The notes under the pieces are model-generated. The model searched no databases and was not told where the DNA came from. It saw only the letters and a list, made by a program, of their open reading frames with translations. A stretch of 64,000 bases of DNA from Halorarius halobius (lineage in GTDB: Archaea > Halobacteriota > Halobacteria > Halobacteriales > Haloarculaceae): contig NZ_CP101161.1 of assembly GCF_024298865.1 (NCBI RefSeq), positions 2,253,227 through 2,317,226 on the forward strand, given 5' to 3'. Both the position numbers and the translations under genes were made by a program. This document shows positions 48,320-56,037 of the stretch, in pieces; position 1 is the stretch's first letter, and every line of letters starts with the position of its first letter.

Positions 48320-48646
48320 ATGCCGTTGGGGAATAACGCGCTGGGAGGCCAAGACTTTTTCAGACAGGCGGCGGAGGTGGAGGTAGTGACTGAATATATG
48401 GATAGGGTTCCTGATGCAGTTGTCGAGGCGATTGCATCTCATCGGGGGGTGGACCGGACGGACCTGTCCACGCCGCTGTATGAGGTAATCGACCCTGATG
48501 CGCTGGAGGCACTGTACCGGGCTGATTTCGATGCCACCACCGAGTCGCATCCAACCGTCTCCTTCTCGTATGAGGGTGACCGCGTCGTCGTCGCCGGGCC
48601 AAACGACATAGTTATCCAGCCACAGCCGGCGGACCCCGCTCCGTAG
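48320..48646 (+). CDS. HalOD1 output domain protein
   Basis: A 108-residue protein. The HalOD1 (halobacterial output domain 1) pattern runs from VPDAVVEAIASHRGVDRTDL through PLYEVIDPDALEALY to VSFSYEGDRVVVAG. This domain is usually attached to or encoded beside signal-transduction proteins in haloarchaea, but its role is unknown. ATG 48320 is preferred over GTG 48236, since the extra residues are unlike any known start. It is divergent from the secreted protein. Confidence 0.65.
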   Translation: MPLGNNALGGQDFFRQAAEVEVVTEYMDRVPDAVVEAIASHRGVDRTDLSTPLYEVIDPDALEALYRADFDATTESHPTVSFSYEGDRVVVAGPNDIVIQPQPADPAP

Positions 48647-48719
48647 TGCCGTCTTCCGGTAGGTAGGCGCTCATCGTTTCGTCGGGAGTCCCGGCTACCG
48701 GAGGCTCGATATAGAGGGT

Positions 48720-48911
48720 TTAGTTGTCTGGGGTACCCTGTTTTGTTGTCTTTGTGACGACAACTTCCCAGTCAGGGAGTTCCGGGTCCTCGTGGCGCAG
48801 TGCGTATCCACCGTTGTCTACGTCCACCCCATTCTCGTAGGCGACAAGAATGAGTTCGTCAAGAGCCGTTCGCAACTCCTCTTTCGTCACTGGTTCACTA
48901 TCCGTGCTCAT
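48720..48911 (-). CDS. Small hypothetical protein of the element
   Basis: A 63-residue protein (MSTDSEPVTKEELRTALDEL, then ILVAYENGVDVDNGGYALRH and a short beta end). It looks folded and acidic; no family is recognised. ATG 48911 has a TATA-like TATCTAT about 24 bases upstream; the ORF also allows ATG 48953. It lies between the HalOD1 gene and the Cys-rich gene, facing the former. Confidence 0.5.
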   Translation of the reverse strand: MSTDSEPVTKEELRTALDELILVAYENGVDVDNGGYALRHEDPELPDWEVVVTKTTKQGTPDN

Positions 48912-49093
48912 ACTGCACGTATGCCCCTCCGACGCATAGATACGTGCGTTCATGGTCGATGGGATTGAAGTGGGCCTCCACGATGCTTATGCCCGGGAGA
49001 TGTAACGAAGCCGAGAACGTGTACGGGGCCTTGTGGTGCGAGAAGGTGGCCGCCCGTTTTCCCCCGGACGCCGCCCCACGCCGGGGCGGGGGT

Positions 49094-49243
49094 CTACTCG
49101 GGGAGGTCCCGCCGGCCCGACCGGAAGCAGTCGAAGCAGGGGAAGTCGCCTTTGTCGCACTCACAGCCGCCGTCAGCCCGGAGTTTGTCGGCCTCCGGTT
49201 CGGCAACGGCACACTTTTTGCGTTCGTCGGTGTTGGATTGCAT
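49094..49243 (-). CDS. Cysteine-rich 49-residue protein, putative zinc finger
   Basis: A short protein with Cys11, Cys27, Cys29, Cys36 and Cys39: after MQSNTDERKKCAVAEPEAD comes GGCECDKGDFPCFDCF. The C-x-C and C-x-x-C pairs six residues apart could bind zinc. An AGGAG Shine-Dalgarno sequence lies seven bases before the ATG, better than for most genes in the window, which supports translation. It is divergent from the winged-helix gene, with both operators between them. Function unknown. Confidence 0.55.
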   Translation of the reverse strand: MQSNTDERKKCAVAEPEADKLRADGGCECDKGDFPCFDCFRSGRRDLPE

Positions 49244-49331
49244 TGGCTTTCTCCTATCCGAGAAGCCGGCTCCGGGTGTGCCACCACCCGGACGCTTTCG
49301 AACGCCCCGAGGGACCCGAACTTCTCACCTT

Positions 49332-49345
49332 TGCCTACGAAGGCA
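49332..49345. promoter_or_regulatory. Palindromic operator 1 of the element regulator
   Basis: TGCCTACGAAGGCA is a near-palindrome with one central mismatch. It is 34 bases centre to centre from the perfect copy at 49366. Between them lies TAATATAG, a possible TATA box for the divergent Cys-rich gene. Confidence 0.65.
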
Positions 49346-49365
49346 GAGGTAATATAGTTGCCGGG

Positions 49366-49379
49366 TGCCTTCGAAGGCA
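49366..49379. promoter_or_regulatory. Palindromic operator 2 of the element regulator
   Basis: TGCCTTCGAAGGCA is a perfect 14-bp palindrome. It is immediately upstream of GGTTATT (49382-49388), the expected BRE/TATA region of the winged-helix gene at 49413, so protein bound here should block that promoter (autoregulation). Confidence 0.65.
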
Positions 49380-49412
49380 ACGGTTATTCGTCTGCGGCGA
49401 GAAGGTGCGCGT

Positions 49413-49655
49413 ATGGATGAAGACGACCGCGAGCGGACGGAGGGAGGGCGCTACGCCGAGCAGGTCCGCCCGGAGGACGTGTTAGCGGTGTTTTCCGACC
49501 ACGAACCCAGAACGACCACGGAAGTCGCTGAGACGCTTGAGGTGGCCCGCAGGACGGCCCTGAACAAGTTGGACGAGTTGGTCGAGCGTGGTGACCTGCG
49601 CCGGAAGAAGGTCGGGGCGCGGGCCGTTGTCTTCTGGAAGCCGGCTTCTGAGTAG
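49413..49655 (+). CDS. Winged-helix regulator of the element
   Basis: An 80-residue protein. After an acidic start (MDEDDRERTEGGRYAEQVRP) comes a winged helix: EDVLAVFSDHEPRTTTEVAE, TLEVARRTALNKLDELVERG and the wing DLRRKKVGARAVVFWKP. This size and arrangement match haloarchaeal phage- and plasmid-type repressors (phiH1-like). The start is ATG 49413; TTATT at 49384-49388 is about 27 bases upstream. The two palindromes upstream are the likely operators, controlling both itself and the divergent Cys-rich gene. Confidence 0.75.
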   Translation: MDEDDRERTEGGRYAEQVRPEDVLAVFSDHEPRTTTEVAETLEVARRTALNKLDELVERGDLRRKKVGARAVVFWKPASE

Positions 49656-50446
49656 CGAGGACTGGAATGGTAATGTTGGTAACGAGAACCGTTGCGATAT
49701 TATAACACAAAGTTTACCCAATTGCCAATAGGTAAGGAAATAGACCAATTATAGTTCTGCTCAGAACCCTGATGACCGTTTGGGTCACATATTAGGAACC
49801 GTGATAAATTGCTTGCTCAAGCCTGGTGACATTCGGATTCTGTTCAGGAAGACACCCAGGCTGGCCAGAAGCACTCCCTGGCTATACATGCAGGCAACTC
49901 CCGACTACGTCTGCCCAGGTCAAGGGATTCGTTCTTGCCAGAAGGGACCCTAACCAGACAATGGAGTCCTATCCAGGCTTATCCTATTCCCGGGATACCC
50001 TGTTCAGGAGGGGTCGTTCTTGCCAGAAAGGATTATCCCATTAGGAGGGGTCGTTCTTGCCAGAAAGGACTATCCCAAACAGGAGGGTTCCTATTAGGAC
50101 TCCCCACTACCCCCTTCCGTAGGGTTTCCCCCTTCTCCCCTCAGGCCGGCCCTTGGAACTGCCCGAAGATGTGGAGTAGTATGTCTGATTCGCTGACGAA
50201 CACTCTGCATCCCTCTCCATGTCCTACCAGACGCACGAGGATGCGTTCTGAGCCACTTTTGAATCGGCTGAAGGGGATTCATCATCCAGAGGGAGAAATG
50301 GCTCCACGGGCCGCACAGGCGCTCTCAGGGCATCCGTGAGTTTTTCGTATTATTTTGGGATACTTCAGGGTGCATCTCCATGACTTCTGAACCGACCGAA
50401 TTTTGGAGGATATAACAACTTTCTGGGTATTAAATAATTCTGTCAA
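49656..50446. other. Gene-free AT-richer region of the element
   Basis: About 790 bases with no acceptable gene. The start is AT-rich (GCGATATTATAACACAAAG). The middle holds repeats: TTCGTTCTTGCCAGAAG at 49928, then two 35-base copies at 50006 and 50043, and a further partial at 50081. The end (50341-50445) contains a T-rich run, TTTTTCGTATTATTTTGGG, and AAATAATTC. It could hold an origin or a regulatory array. Confidence 0.45.
50006..50077. repeat. Tandem 37-bp iterons
   Basis: Two 35-base copies, at 50006-50040 and 50043-50077, differ by one base (GATTATCCC or GACTATCCC) and start 37 bases apart. Each begins AGGAGGGGTCGTTCTTGCCA. The core TTCTTGCCAGAA has TTCT/AGAA arms. A diverged copy is at 49928, and AGGAGGG recurs at 50081. 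Iteron-like repeats of this kind often mark origins or regulator sites of plasmids. Confidence 0.6.
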
Positions 50447-50662
50447 TTATCGGGTTTTCGTAGTGGGTGGCTCGGTTTCCACGGACGTATCGGGGGTCCA
50501 ATATTGATTCAACGAGTGTCGTCCGCAGGCGAAGATACTGAATATCTCGAACTCGGCAAGAACGCCGCGGCTATCTGGGTAGTCGGCTCGGGTAACGTCT
50601 AGGGCGGTGGCCGCGTACTTGCTGTAGCCGGCAGGCAGAGACTCACCCCATTGGGCGATGTA
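50447..50662 (-). pseudogene. Orphan reading frame without start codon (gene remnant)
   Basis: A 71-codon frame with haloarchaeal codon use, reading WGESLPAGYSKYAATALDV, then ADYPDSRGVLAEFEIFSIF and ending TEPPTTKTR. A TGA lies just before its first codon and no ATG, GTG or TTG is found near its beginning. It is most likely the end of a gene broken by deletion or frameshift. It follows the integrase on the same strand. Confidence 0.4.
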
Positions 50663-50695
50663 TCAGAGTAATCTCATGACGGCTTCGAGTGATTT

Positions 50696-51739
50696 CTACA
50701 AGACCCCTTGGTCACCGTCGAAGAAGTGCGCGGCTCGGGTCTTCCGCTGGCCTTCCGCGGTGGATTCGTCGTAATGGTTCCGCAGAACGTCACCGGATAC
50801 GTCGAACCGACCCGATGCGGCCTCGTAGGTCCAGTTCTTCTCCTCTAAGTGGTAGGTAATCGCCGTCCGCCGCATGGGGTGCGGCGAGAGCGAGGAAGGG
50901 CACTTCGAGGCGGATTCATAGTAGGCGGCTTCGCAGGTGTCTTGGTCCCGGTCGTGGGGGCACTCGTTGGTGTAGTGGCAGGGCCGGGTGAGAGCGTAGA
51001 TGATGGCTTGGATATTCGACTTGGAGTACCGGCCGGACGGACTGGGAAACAGCGCCTTCCTGCCGCATTCGTCCTCCCGGTCAGGGCGTTTCATCTGGAT
51101 GTAGTCTTCGATGATTTCGGCGTACTCGGGCCAGATAATGACTTCCCGCTCGCCGTCGTACTTGTTCTTGAGCGGTGTCCTTGTCTCGGGGCGGTGCTTG
51201 AACTGGATGAGTGCGTACCGCCCGTGTTCCCGTTGCTTGAGGGGTTTGTAGTCGGAGAGGTCCAGTCCCCGGAGCGCCCCGCACCGACAGCCAGTATGCC
51301 AGAACACGGTGAACATCGCGTGGCGGGTGGTCGCGTACTCGAATTTCTGTAGGTACTCCAGCAACCGTTCGACTTCGTGGAAATCCATCATCACGTCTCG
51401 GGAGAGGTCGCCTTTCGAGAAGTCGGGAGATTCCAGTTTGGTGGCGAGGTTCTGGTCGGTTTCGGTCGCGTCGATACGGTCGCAGAATCGGAAGAACGTC
51501 CGTAGGGTCGAGAAGTGGTTTCGGATGGTGGTATCTCGACGGGACTGCCGGAGGTAGAACTTGTATTCGAGGAAGGTCTCGCCGTCGAGGTCGCGCACGG
51601 ATTCGATTCCATTCTCGTCGCACCACTCGTAGAATGTCTTGAGGTGACCTCGATTGTTGTAGATGGTCGAGGCGGTCTTCTCGCCGGTTCGGTCTTTGAT
51701 GAACAGTTCGGCCAGTCGTTGCGGGTCTGTGGTCGCCAT
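50696..51739 (-). CDS. Tyrosine recombinase (integrase)
   Basis: A 347-residue site-specific recombinase that inserts the element in tRNA-Val. The core-binding domain covers about 1-110. The catalytic residues are Arg152 in HTGCRCGALRGL, His287 and Arg290 in SPHPMRRTAITYH and Tyr323 in LRNHYDEST. A cysteine-rich insertion (CHYTNECPHDRDQDTC, about 254-280) just before the HxxR box is typical of haloarchaeal integrases and could bind zinc. It starts at ATG 51739, three bases past the stop of the extended SnoaL-like frame, with no clear promoter between. Confidence 0.9.
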   Translation of the reverse strand: MATTDPQRLAELFIKDRTGEKTASTIYNNRGHLKTFYEWCDENGIESVRDLDGETFLEYKFYLRQSRRDTTIRNHFSTLRTFFRFCDRIDATETDQNLATKLESPDFSKGDLSRDVMMDFHEVERLLEYLQKFEYATTRHAMFTVFWHTGCRCGALRGLDLSDYKPLKQREHGRYALIQFKHRPETRTPLKNKYDGEREVIIWPEYAEIIEDYIQMKRPDREDECGRKALFPSPSGRYSKSNIQAIIYALTRPCHYTNECPHDRDQDTCEAAYYESASKCPSSLSPHPMRRTAITYHLEEKNWTYEAASGRFDVSGDVLRNHYDESTAEGQRKTRAAHFFDGDQGVL

Positions 51740-51742
51740 GTG

Positions 51743-52495
51743 TTATCGGTCTCCACACACGGCGCGGCCCTCGGTGGGCCGACGGGAGCGTCCGAAGGGC
51801 GCGAGCGAGCCGGCGGGAGCGGAGCCGTCGTCGCGGTGGAAACCGCAAGACGGCGAAGCGAGAGAATCCGCCCCGACCCACTTCTGACGCCGTCGCTCGA
51901 CGACCGAGTCGTCCGGTTCGAACTCGCTTCCGTTCGGTCCCCATCGTGGCTCACTCCACCCGTTTTCTGCCCACTCCACCCGTTTTCTGCCCCCGAGTCG
52001 CCACCGCAACTGTCGGAGTGCGATACCCACCATCGCGCCCGGTCCGGTCGGCAGGTTGCCGAGTTGTTCGACGATGCCGAGCGCGTCCGCGAGTAGCCAC
52101 GCTTCTGCGACGCGTCCGTCCTCGATGCGGTAGATGCCGAACTGCGGCACCTCGAACGTCCGCCCGGTCGGTGCAATCTCGCGGTCCTCGACCCGCATCG
52201 GACCGACGTTTTGCCCGCTTGCGGTCACGAACGCCGCGATGCGGTCGCCCGAGACCACCGTCTCCTCGACGGTCACGGTGACGTCCGCGAACGTGCCCGC
52301 CATCTCCCGGGTCGTCTCGACGACGGCCTCCCGGCCCACGGTGTCGAGCGGCCAGCGCGGCCGGTGAAGGACGCAGTCGTCGGTCACGAGCGCCGCGACG
52401 GCGTCCGGGTCGCCGCCGACGAACGCCGTCAGGAACGTCTCGACGAGTCGCTCGCCGCCGGCGGTCTGTCCCGGACGGTCGTCGGTAGTCGCCAT
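51743..52495 (-). CDS. SnoaL-like ester cyclase-type protein with frame extended into the element
   Basis: A 250-residue frame. Residues 1-150 are a SnoaL/NTF2-like fold (LVETFLTAFVGGDPDAVAAL, HRPRWPLDTVGREAVVETTR and FEVPQFGIYRIEDGRVAEAW), expected in ester cyclases and related small enzymes. After RQLRWRLGG the sequence RKRVEWAENGWSE lies in a 20-bp tandem duplication. Removing one copy restores GRKRVE followed by TGA, giving a 174-residue protein. The rest of the frame runs through the right att site to a stop next to the integrase. So the extended tail is a recent artefact. ATG 52495 starts it. Confidence 0.7.
   Translation of the reverse strand: MATTDDRPGQTAGGERLVETFLTAFVGGDPDAVAALVTDDCVLHRPRWPLDTVGREAVVETTREMAGTFADVTVTVEETVVSGDRIAAFVTASGQNVGPMRVEDREIAPTGRTFEVPQFGIYRIEDGRVAEAWLLADALGIVEQLGNLPTGPGAMVGIALRQLRWRLGGRKRVEWAENGWSEPRWGPNGSEFEPDDSVVERRRQKWVGADSLASPSCGFHRDDGSAPAGSLAPFGRSRRPTEGRAVCGDR
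51865..51882. repeat. Right attachment site (attR), 18-bp direct repeat
   Basis: AATCCGCCCCGACCCACT is identical to the tRNA-Val 3' end at 46945-46962. It lies inside the extended SnoaL-like frame, 126 bases from the integrase start. Confidence 0.85.
51952..51991. repeat. 20-bp tandem duplication in the SnoaL-like gene
   Basis: CACTCCACCCGTTTTCTGCC occurs twice head to tail (51952-51971 and 51972-51991). Because 20 is not a multiple of three, the second copy shifts the frame. Without it the gene would end at TGA (51951-51953). Confidence 0.85.
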
Positions 52496-52615
52496 GTCGG
52501 TCACCAACCGTCGTGGTACGCTACGCTGTAGCATAGCTGTATCGGTCGGGTCGTGGGTCTCGCGTGAGGGGTGCGTCGGCGAAACACCGATACGTGGGTT
52601 CGTTGAGCTACCGCT

Positions 52616-52927
52616 ATGGTCGAGACCCACTGGGATGCGCTCCGCGGTCGGGAGGTTCGGTACCGTGACCACACCTGGGAACTCACCGGCGACGTCACCG
52701 TCCGGGACAGCGGCACCGTCGTGTCGCTCGGAGCGGTCCAGACGGACGACGTGCGTCGGCGCTCGGCGAGGCTCCAGTTCGACGTGGCGGGGCCGTCGTC
52801 GCTGAACCCGGGGAGCCTCGGGGACGTGTTCGAACGGCTCGAACGCGACGGCGGGACCCTGACGCTGGTCGTCGAGACTGACGGGCGCCGGTACCGCTAC
52901 AGGCTCACTCGGCTGGCGTACGAGTAG
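52616..52927 (+). CDS. Haloarchaeal conserved protein of unknown function
   Basis: A 103-residue protein without a membrane segment. Strands alternate: LRGREVRYRDHTWELTGDV, GTVVSLGAVQTDDV, then RSARLQFDV and the end LTLVVETDGRRYRYRLTRL. It looks like a small beta-barrel. No family function is recognised. ATG 52616 fits; the gene is the first one on the + strand after the element boundary. Confidence 0.6.
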   Translation: MVETHWDALRGREVRYRDHTWELTGDVTVRDSGTVVSLGAVQTDDVRRRSARLQFDVAGPSSLNPGSLGDVFERLERDGGTLTLVVETDGRRYRYRLTRLAYE

Positions 52928-53027
52928 CCGACCTATCGGTCGTTCGACGTGTGTCCGACGCCCTTCTCAGCGTGTGATAACACGGTCGGGCTCTTATGGG
53001 GTGCCGGCTCCTACGGTTGGGTAAGCG

Positions 53028-53672
53028 ATGGGACCTGCGACGACCGAGGCGTGCACCGGCGACACCGACTCGCCGCCACTGCCCGACGAGGGTGCGAGCG
53101 TGCTGGTGCTAGCACCGTCCATGTCACGGGACGTGGACGCGTGCTGTGTGGGCCTCGCGTGTCGGGAGGACCCCGCCGACGCGAACCTCCTGGCGGTCGA
53201 GTTGGACGGGACGGTCGACGACGTGGTCGGCCGCTGGGACCGTCACTGTGGGCGGACGCCCGCGCGGACGGCCGTCGTGACGGCCGGCGAGTCGACGCGG
53301 AGCGCCGCGGCCGCCGCGGGCGGTGAGTCGATGTCGTTGCCCGGCAGTTCGGTGTCGGTCACTTCCGTCTCCAGTCCCGGCGACCTGACCGGCCTCGGCA
53401 TCAAGGTGAGCCAGTGTCTCACCTCGTGGGACGACGCCGACGGCGAACTGGCGCTGTGTTTCCGCTCGCTGACGACGCTGCTGCAGTTCGCGGAGCTCGA
53501 ACGGGTGTTCCAGTTCGTCCACCTGCTGACCCAGCGGGTCGAGGCCTCGGGCGCCCGCGCACATTTCCACATGGACCCGAACGCGCACGACGACCAGACC
53601 GTCGCCACGCTCCGGAGCCTGTTCGACGACGTGCGCGAACTCGGCCCGGACGGGGAGTGGCGGCGGCGCTGA
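53028..53672 (+). CDS. Haloarchaeal RecA-like family protein without P-loop (DUF7504-like)
   Basis: A 214-residue protein with a first strand ASVLVLAPSM, where RecA-like ATPases would carry a P-loop that is absent here. Then VGLACREDPADANLLAVELD, TARTAVVTAGES, SSPGDLTGLGIKVSQCLTSW and LCFRSLTTLLQFAELERVFQ, FVHLLTQRVEASGARAHFHM. This matches a haloarchaeal family related to RecA-type signal-transduction ATPases. Probably a degenerate, regulatory member. It is followed, on the other strand, by the P450. Confidence 0.65.
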   Translation: MGPATTEACTGDTDSPPLPDEGASVLVLAPSMSRDVDACCVGLACREDPADANLLAVELDGTVDDVVGRWDRHCGRTPARTAVVTAGESTRSAAAAAGGESMSLPGSSVSVTSVSSPGDLTGLGIKVSQCLTSWDDADGELALCFRSLTTLLQFAELERVFQFVHLLTQRVEASGARAHFHMDPNAHDDQTVATLRSLFDDVRELGPDGEWRRR

Positions 53673-53683
53673 CTACGCCTGGT

Positions 53684-55015
53684 TCAGCGCTCGACCAACT
53701 TCATCTCGACGGGGTCGCGGGGATGCATCGTCAGCGACGGCCGTAGTTCGAGGGGGTCGTCCGTCGTGCGGTGGAGTTCGAACCGCTGGCAGACGACGCC
53801 GAGGATGAGCCGCGCCTCCAGCAGCGAGAACTGCTTGCCGATGCAGACGCGGGGGCCGCCGCCGAACGGGAAGAACGCGTAGTTCGGCCGGTCGCGGCTC
53901 CGCTCGCTCGTCCAGCGGTCGGGGTCGAACGTCTCCGGGTCGTCGTAGTAGCGCGGGTCGCGGTGGACGACCCACTGCGGGAGCATCACCATCGACTCCT
54001 CGGGGACGCGGTAGCCCCCGAGTTCCACGTCGGTCCGTGGCTGACGGAACATGACGTACACCGGCGGATACAGCCGCATCGACTCGTTGAGCACGCGCGA
54101 GGCGAACGCCATCTCTCGGGCCTCCGCGGCCGTCGGCGCGTCGCCCGTCACCACCTCCTCTATCTCCGCGTTGAGCCGGTCACGGGCCTCGGGGTTCTCG
54201 TCGAGCAGGTACATCGCGTAGGTGAGCGCCAGCGCCGTCGTGTCGTGGCCCGCCAGAAGCATCGTCATCAGTTCGTCACGCAGGACGGCATCGTCGATGT
54301 CGCCGGCTTCGGCCGCCCGGAGCATGATGGCCAGCAGGTCCCCTGCGTCGTCGTCGATGCCCGCGGCGCGGCGCTCGGCGACCACGTCGTCGAGGACGTC
54401 CTCGAGCGTTCCGACGGCGTCGTGGAACTCGCGGTTCTCGCGGGTCGGAACCCAGTTCGGCGTCAGAAAGCGGACGGCGTCGGGTTCGAACCGCTTGCCC
54501 AGCGGTTCCAGCGCCGTCTGGATGCGCTCGGTGGTGTCGTCGTCGAGCGTCGTCTCGAACATCGCGTCGGCGATTATCTTCACCGTCAGTTCAGCCAGTT
54601 CCGACCGGATGTCGACCACGTCGCCGGCCTCCCAGTCGGCGACGTGTCGCTCGGTGTGGGCGACCATGCGGTCGGCCATGCCCGTGATTCGACGGGGGTC
54701 GAACGCCGGGGCCGCCCGCGCCCGCTGTTCGCGCCAGAACTCGCCGTCCGACAGCAACAGCCCGTTGCCGAGGAGTTCCTGGACCGCGTCGTCGCCGAAC
54801 ACGGGCTTGCGGAACTGGGATTCGCCGGCGACGAGCACCTGCTCGATGTCGTCCGGTCCGGTCAGCATGAACGTCTCGCGGTCGGCAAGTTGGAACCGCG
54901 CCACGTCGCCGTACGCCCGCCCGACGGCCGTCATGAACGTGAACGGGTCGCGGGCGTACTGGTGGGTGTTGCCGAGCAAGGGGACGCCCTTCGGTCCCGG
55001 CGGCTTGGCTCGCAT
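53684..55015 (-). CDS. Cytochrome P450
   Basis: A 443-residue P450. It shows the oxygen-activation helix LLAGHDTTALAL, the ExxR motif NESMRLYPP and the haem-binding FFPFGGGPRVCIGKQF with Cys391. FDPDRWTSE precedes it. P450s of this soluble group oxidise fatty acids, terpenoids or steroids; a ferredoxin or reductase is not encoded nearby, and the substrate is unknown. Start ATG 55015 (MRAKPPGPKG) fits the proline-rich beginning of the family. Confidence 0.95.
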   Translation of the reverse strand: MRAKPPGPKGVPLLGNTHQYARDPFTFMTAVGRAYGDVARFQLADRETFMLTGPDDIEQVLVAGESQFRKPVFGDDAVQELLGNGLLLSDGEFWREQRARAAPAFDPRRITGMADRMVAHTERHVADWEAGDVVDIRSELAELTVKIIADAMFETTLDDDTTERIQTALEPLGKRFEPDAVRFLTPNWVPTRENREFHDAVGTLEDVLDDVVAERRAAGIDDDAGDLLAIMLRAAEAGDIDDAVLRDELMTMLLAGHDTTALALTYAMYLLDENPEARDRLNAEIEEVVTGDAPTAAEAREMAFASRVLNESMRLYPPVYVMFRQPRTDVELGGYRVPEESMVMLPQWVVHRDPRYYDDPETFDPDRWTSERSRDRPNYAFFPFGGGPRVCIGKQFSLLEARLILGVVCQRFELHRTTDDPLELRPSLTMHPRDPVEMKLVER

Positions 55016-55203
55016 GCCCGTACTGAGGGCCTGCAGTCGCTAAAACGTTCAGCTCTCCCGGCCCGTCCGCCGGTTCCCGAATTAAAGACCCCGATGTGCA
55101 CGGCGTCACACTGATGGGGGACCCGGAAGCAGAGGCGCACAAGAGGGGCTCGACCGTCGGGCACGCACCGGCGGTCTCCACCCAGGAGGCAGTTACGGGC
55201 CAC

Positions 55204-56037
55204 ATGACAGACATACCAGAGTGGGACGACACCGACGACGACACCGCCGACGCTCCAGAGGAGGAGACGGGGGACCGTGCCTTCGATTTCGCCGACTGGA
55301 TAACCGGCGACGACACGGGAGAAAGCATCGACGAGGAGCCGACAGCCGAGGCCGACGACGTGGAGGTCGACGTCGCGGGGTTCGACTTCGACGGCTGGCT
55401 CGGCGAGGGCGCGACCGAGCCGCTGGACGAGCCGTCGGCCGACCCGGTCGAGGAGACGGCCGAGTCCGCCGCCTTCGAACTCGAGGCGGGTGGCTTCGAC
55501 ATCGGCGGCTGGCTCGGCGAGAGCGCGGCCGCCGACCTGGCCTCGCCGGAGCCGTCGGCCGGCGCGGCCGCGACGAGCGAGGCCGCGGGCGAGACGGCCG
55601 GCGACACACCCGAGTTCGAGCCCGGGGTCGTGCTCCCGACGTTCGACGCGCCGAACCTGAAGCTCGCGTTGTTCGCGCTGTTCGCCGTCGGTATGATCGG
55701 TGCCAGCGTCTCCGTCGCGTCGACGGCCGGCCTGTTCGGCTTCCAGGGACCACAGCGGGTCGAGCCGGCCGCACCTGCCTCGACGCCGACGCCGAGTCCG
55801 ACGGCCTCGCCCACCCCGACGCCGACGGCTTCGCCGACGCCGAGTCCGACGGCCTCGCCCACGCCGACACCGACGGCTTCGCCGACGCCGAGTCCGACGG
55901 CCTCGCCCACCCCGACGCCGTCGCCCACGCCGACGCCAACTCCGACCCCGACGCCGACGGCTTCGCCGACGCCGAGTCCGACCCCGACGCCCACGCCGGA
56001 CGGGGGCCTGCTTGGTGACGGCGGCCTGCTCGGCTGA
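55204..56037 (+). CDS. Membrane-anchored protein with three FDxxxW motifs and Pro/Thr/Ser-rich tail
   Basis: A 277-residue protein. The N-terminal 150 residues are acidic and contain three similar motifs: [11 protein letters not shown] (27), [11 protein letters not shown] (60) and [11 protein letters not shown] (98), each separated by acidic linker. One hydrophobic helix follows (about 152-180), then a tail of about 90 residues of SPTPTP repeats, ending [12 protein letters not shown]. Most likely the motifs are cytoplasmic and the tail crosses the cell wall region, or vice versa. ATG 55204 was chosen over earlier starts because it gives the acidic start ([13 protein letters not shown]). No family is recognised. 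Confidence 0.6.
   Translation: MTDIPEWDDTDDDTADAPEEETGDRAFDFADWITGDDTGESIDEEPTAEADDVEVDVAGFDFDGWLGEGATEPLDEPSADPVEETAESAAFELEAGGFDIGGWLGESAAADLASPEPSAGAAATSEAAGETAGDTPEFEPGVVLPTFDAPNLKLALFALFAVGMIGASVSVASTAGLFGFQGPQRVEPAAPASTPTPSPTASPTPTPTASPTPSPTASPTPTPTASPTPSPTASPTPTPSPTPTPTPTPTPTASPTPSPTPTPTPDGGLLGDGGLLG
55782..56002. repeat. Coding repeats for the SPTPTP tail
   Basis: Repeats of about 24 and 48 bases, rich in CCGACG and TCGCC, encode the Pro/Thr/Ser tail (units such as ASPTPTP and ASPTPSP). They are prone to expansion or contraction. Confidence 0.75.

Larger units (their letters stand above)
46945..51882. mobile_element. Integrated genetic element in tRNA-Val (about 4.9 kb)
   Basis: Bounded by perfect 18-bp direct repeats (46945-46962 and 51865-51882). 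The left repeat is the tRNA-Val 3' end; a tyrosine integrase gene lies 126 bases inside the right one. Content: a secreted protein, a HalOD1 protein, two small proteins, a winged-helix regulator, tandem repeats, an orphan frame and the integrase. No replication protein, capsid or conjugation gene is visible, so it is probably a degraded or mobilisable element. Confidence 0.85.

Noticed and set aside
49244..49331. A 24-codon upstream frame in the leader of the Cys-rich gene
   Set aside because: Possible GTG frame ending at the Shine-Dalgarno, but too short and without independent support.
50006..50077. CRISPR array
   Set aside because: Repeats are 35 bases long with only two-base gaps, so there are no spacers, and no cas genes are present.
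53771..55114. 447-codon frame opposite the P450
   Set aside because: Shadow of the P450 gene; the minus strand carries all P450 motifs.
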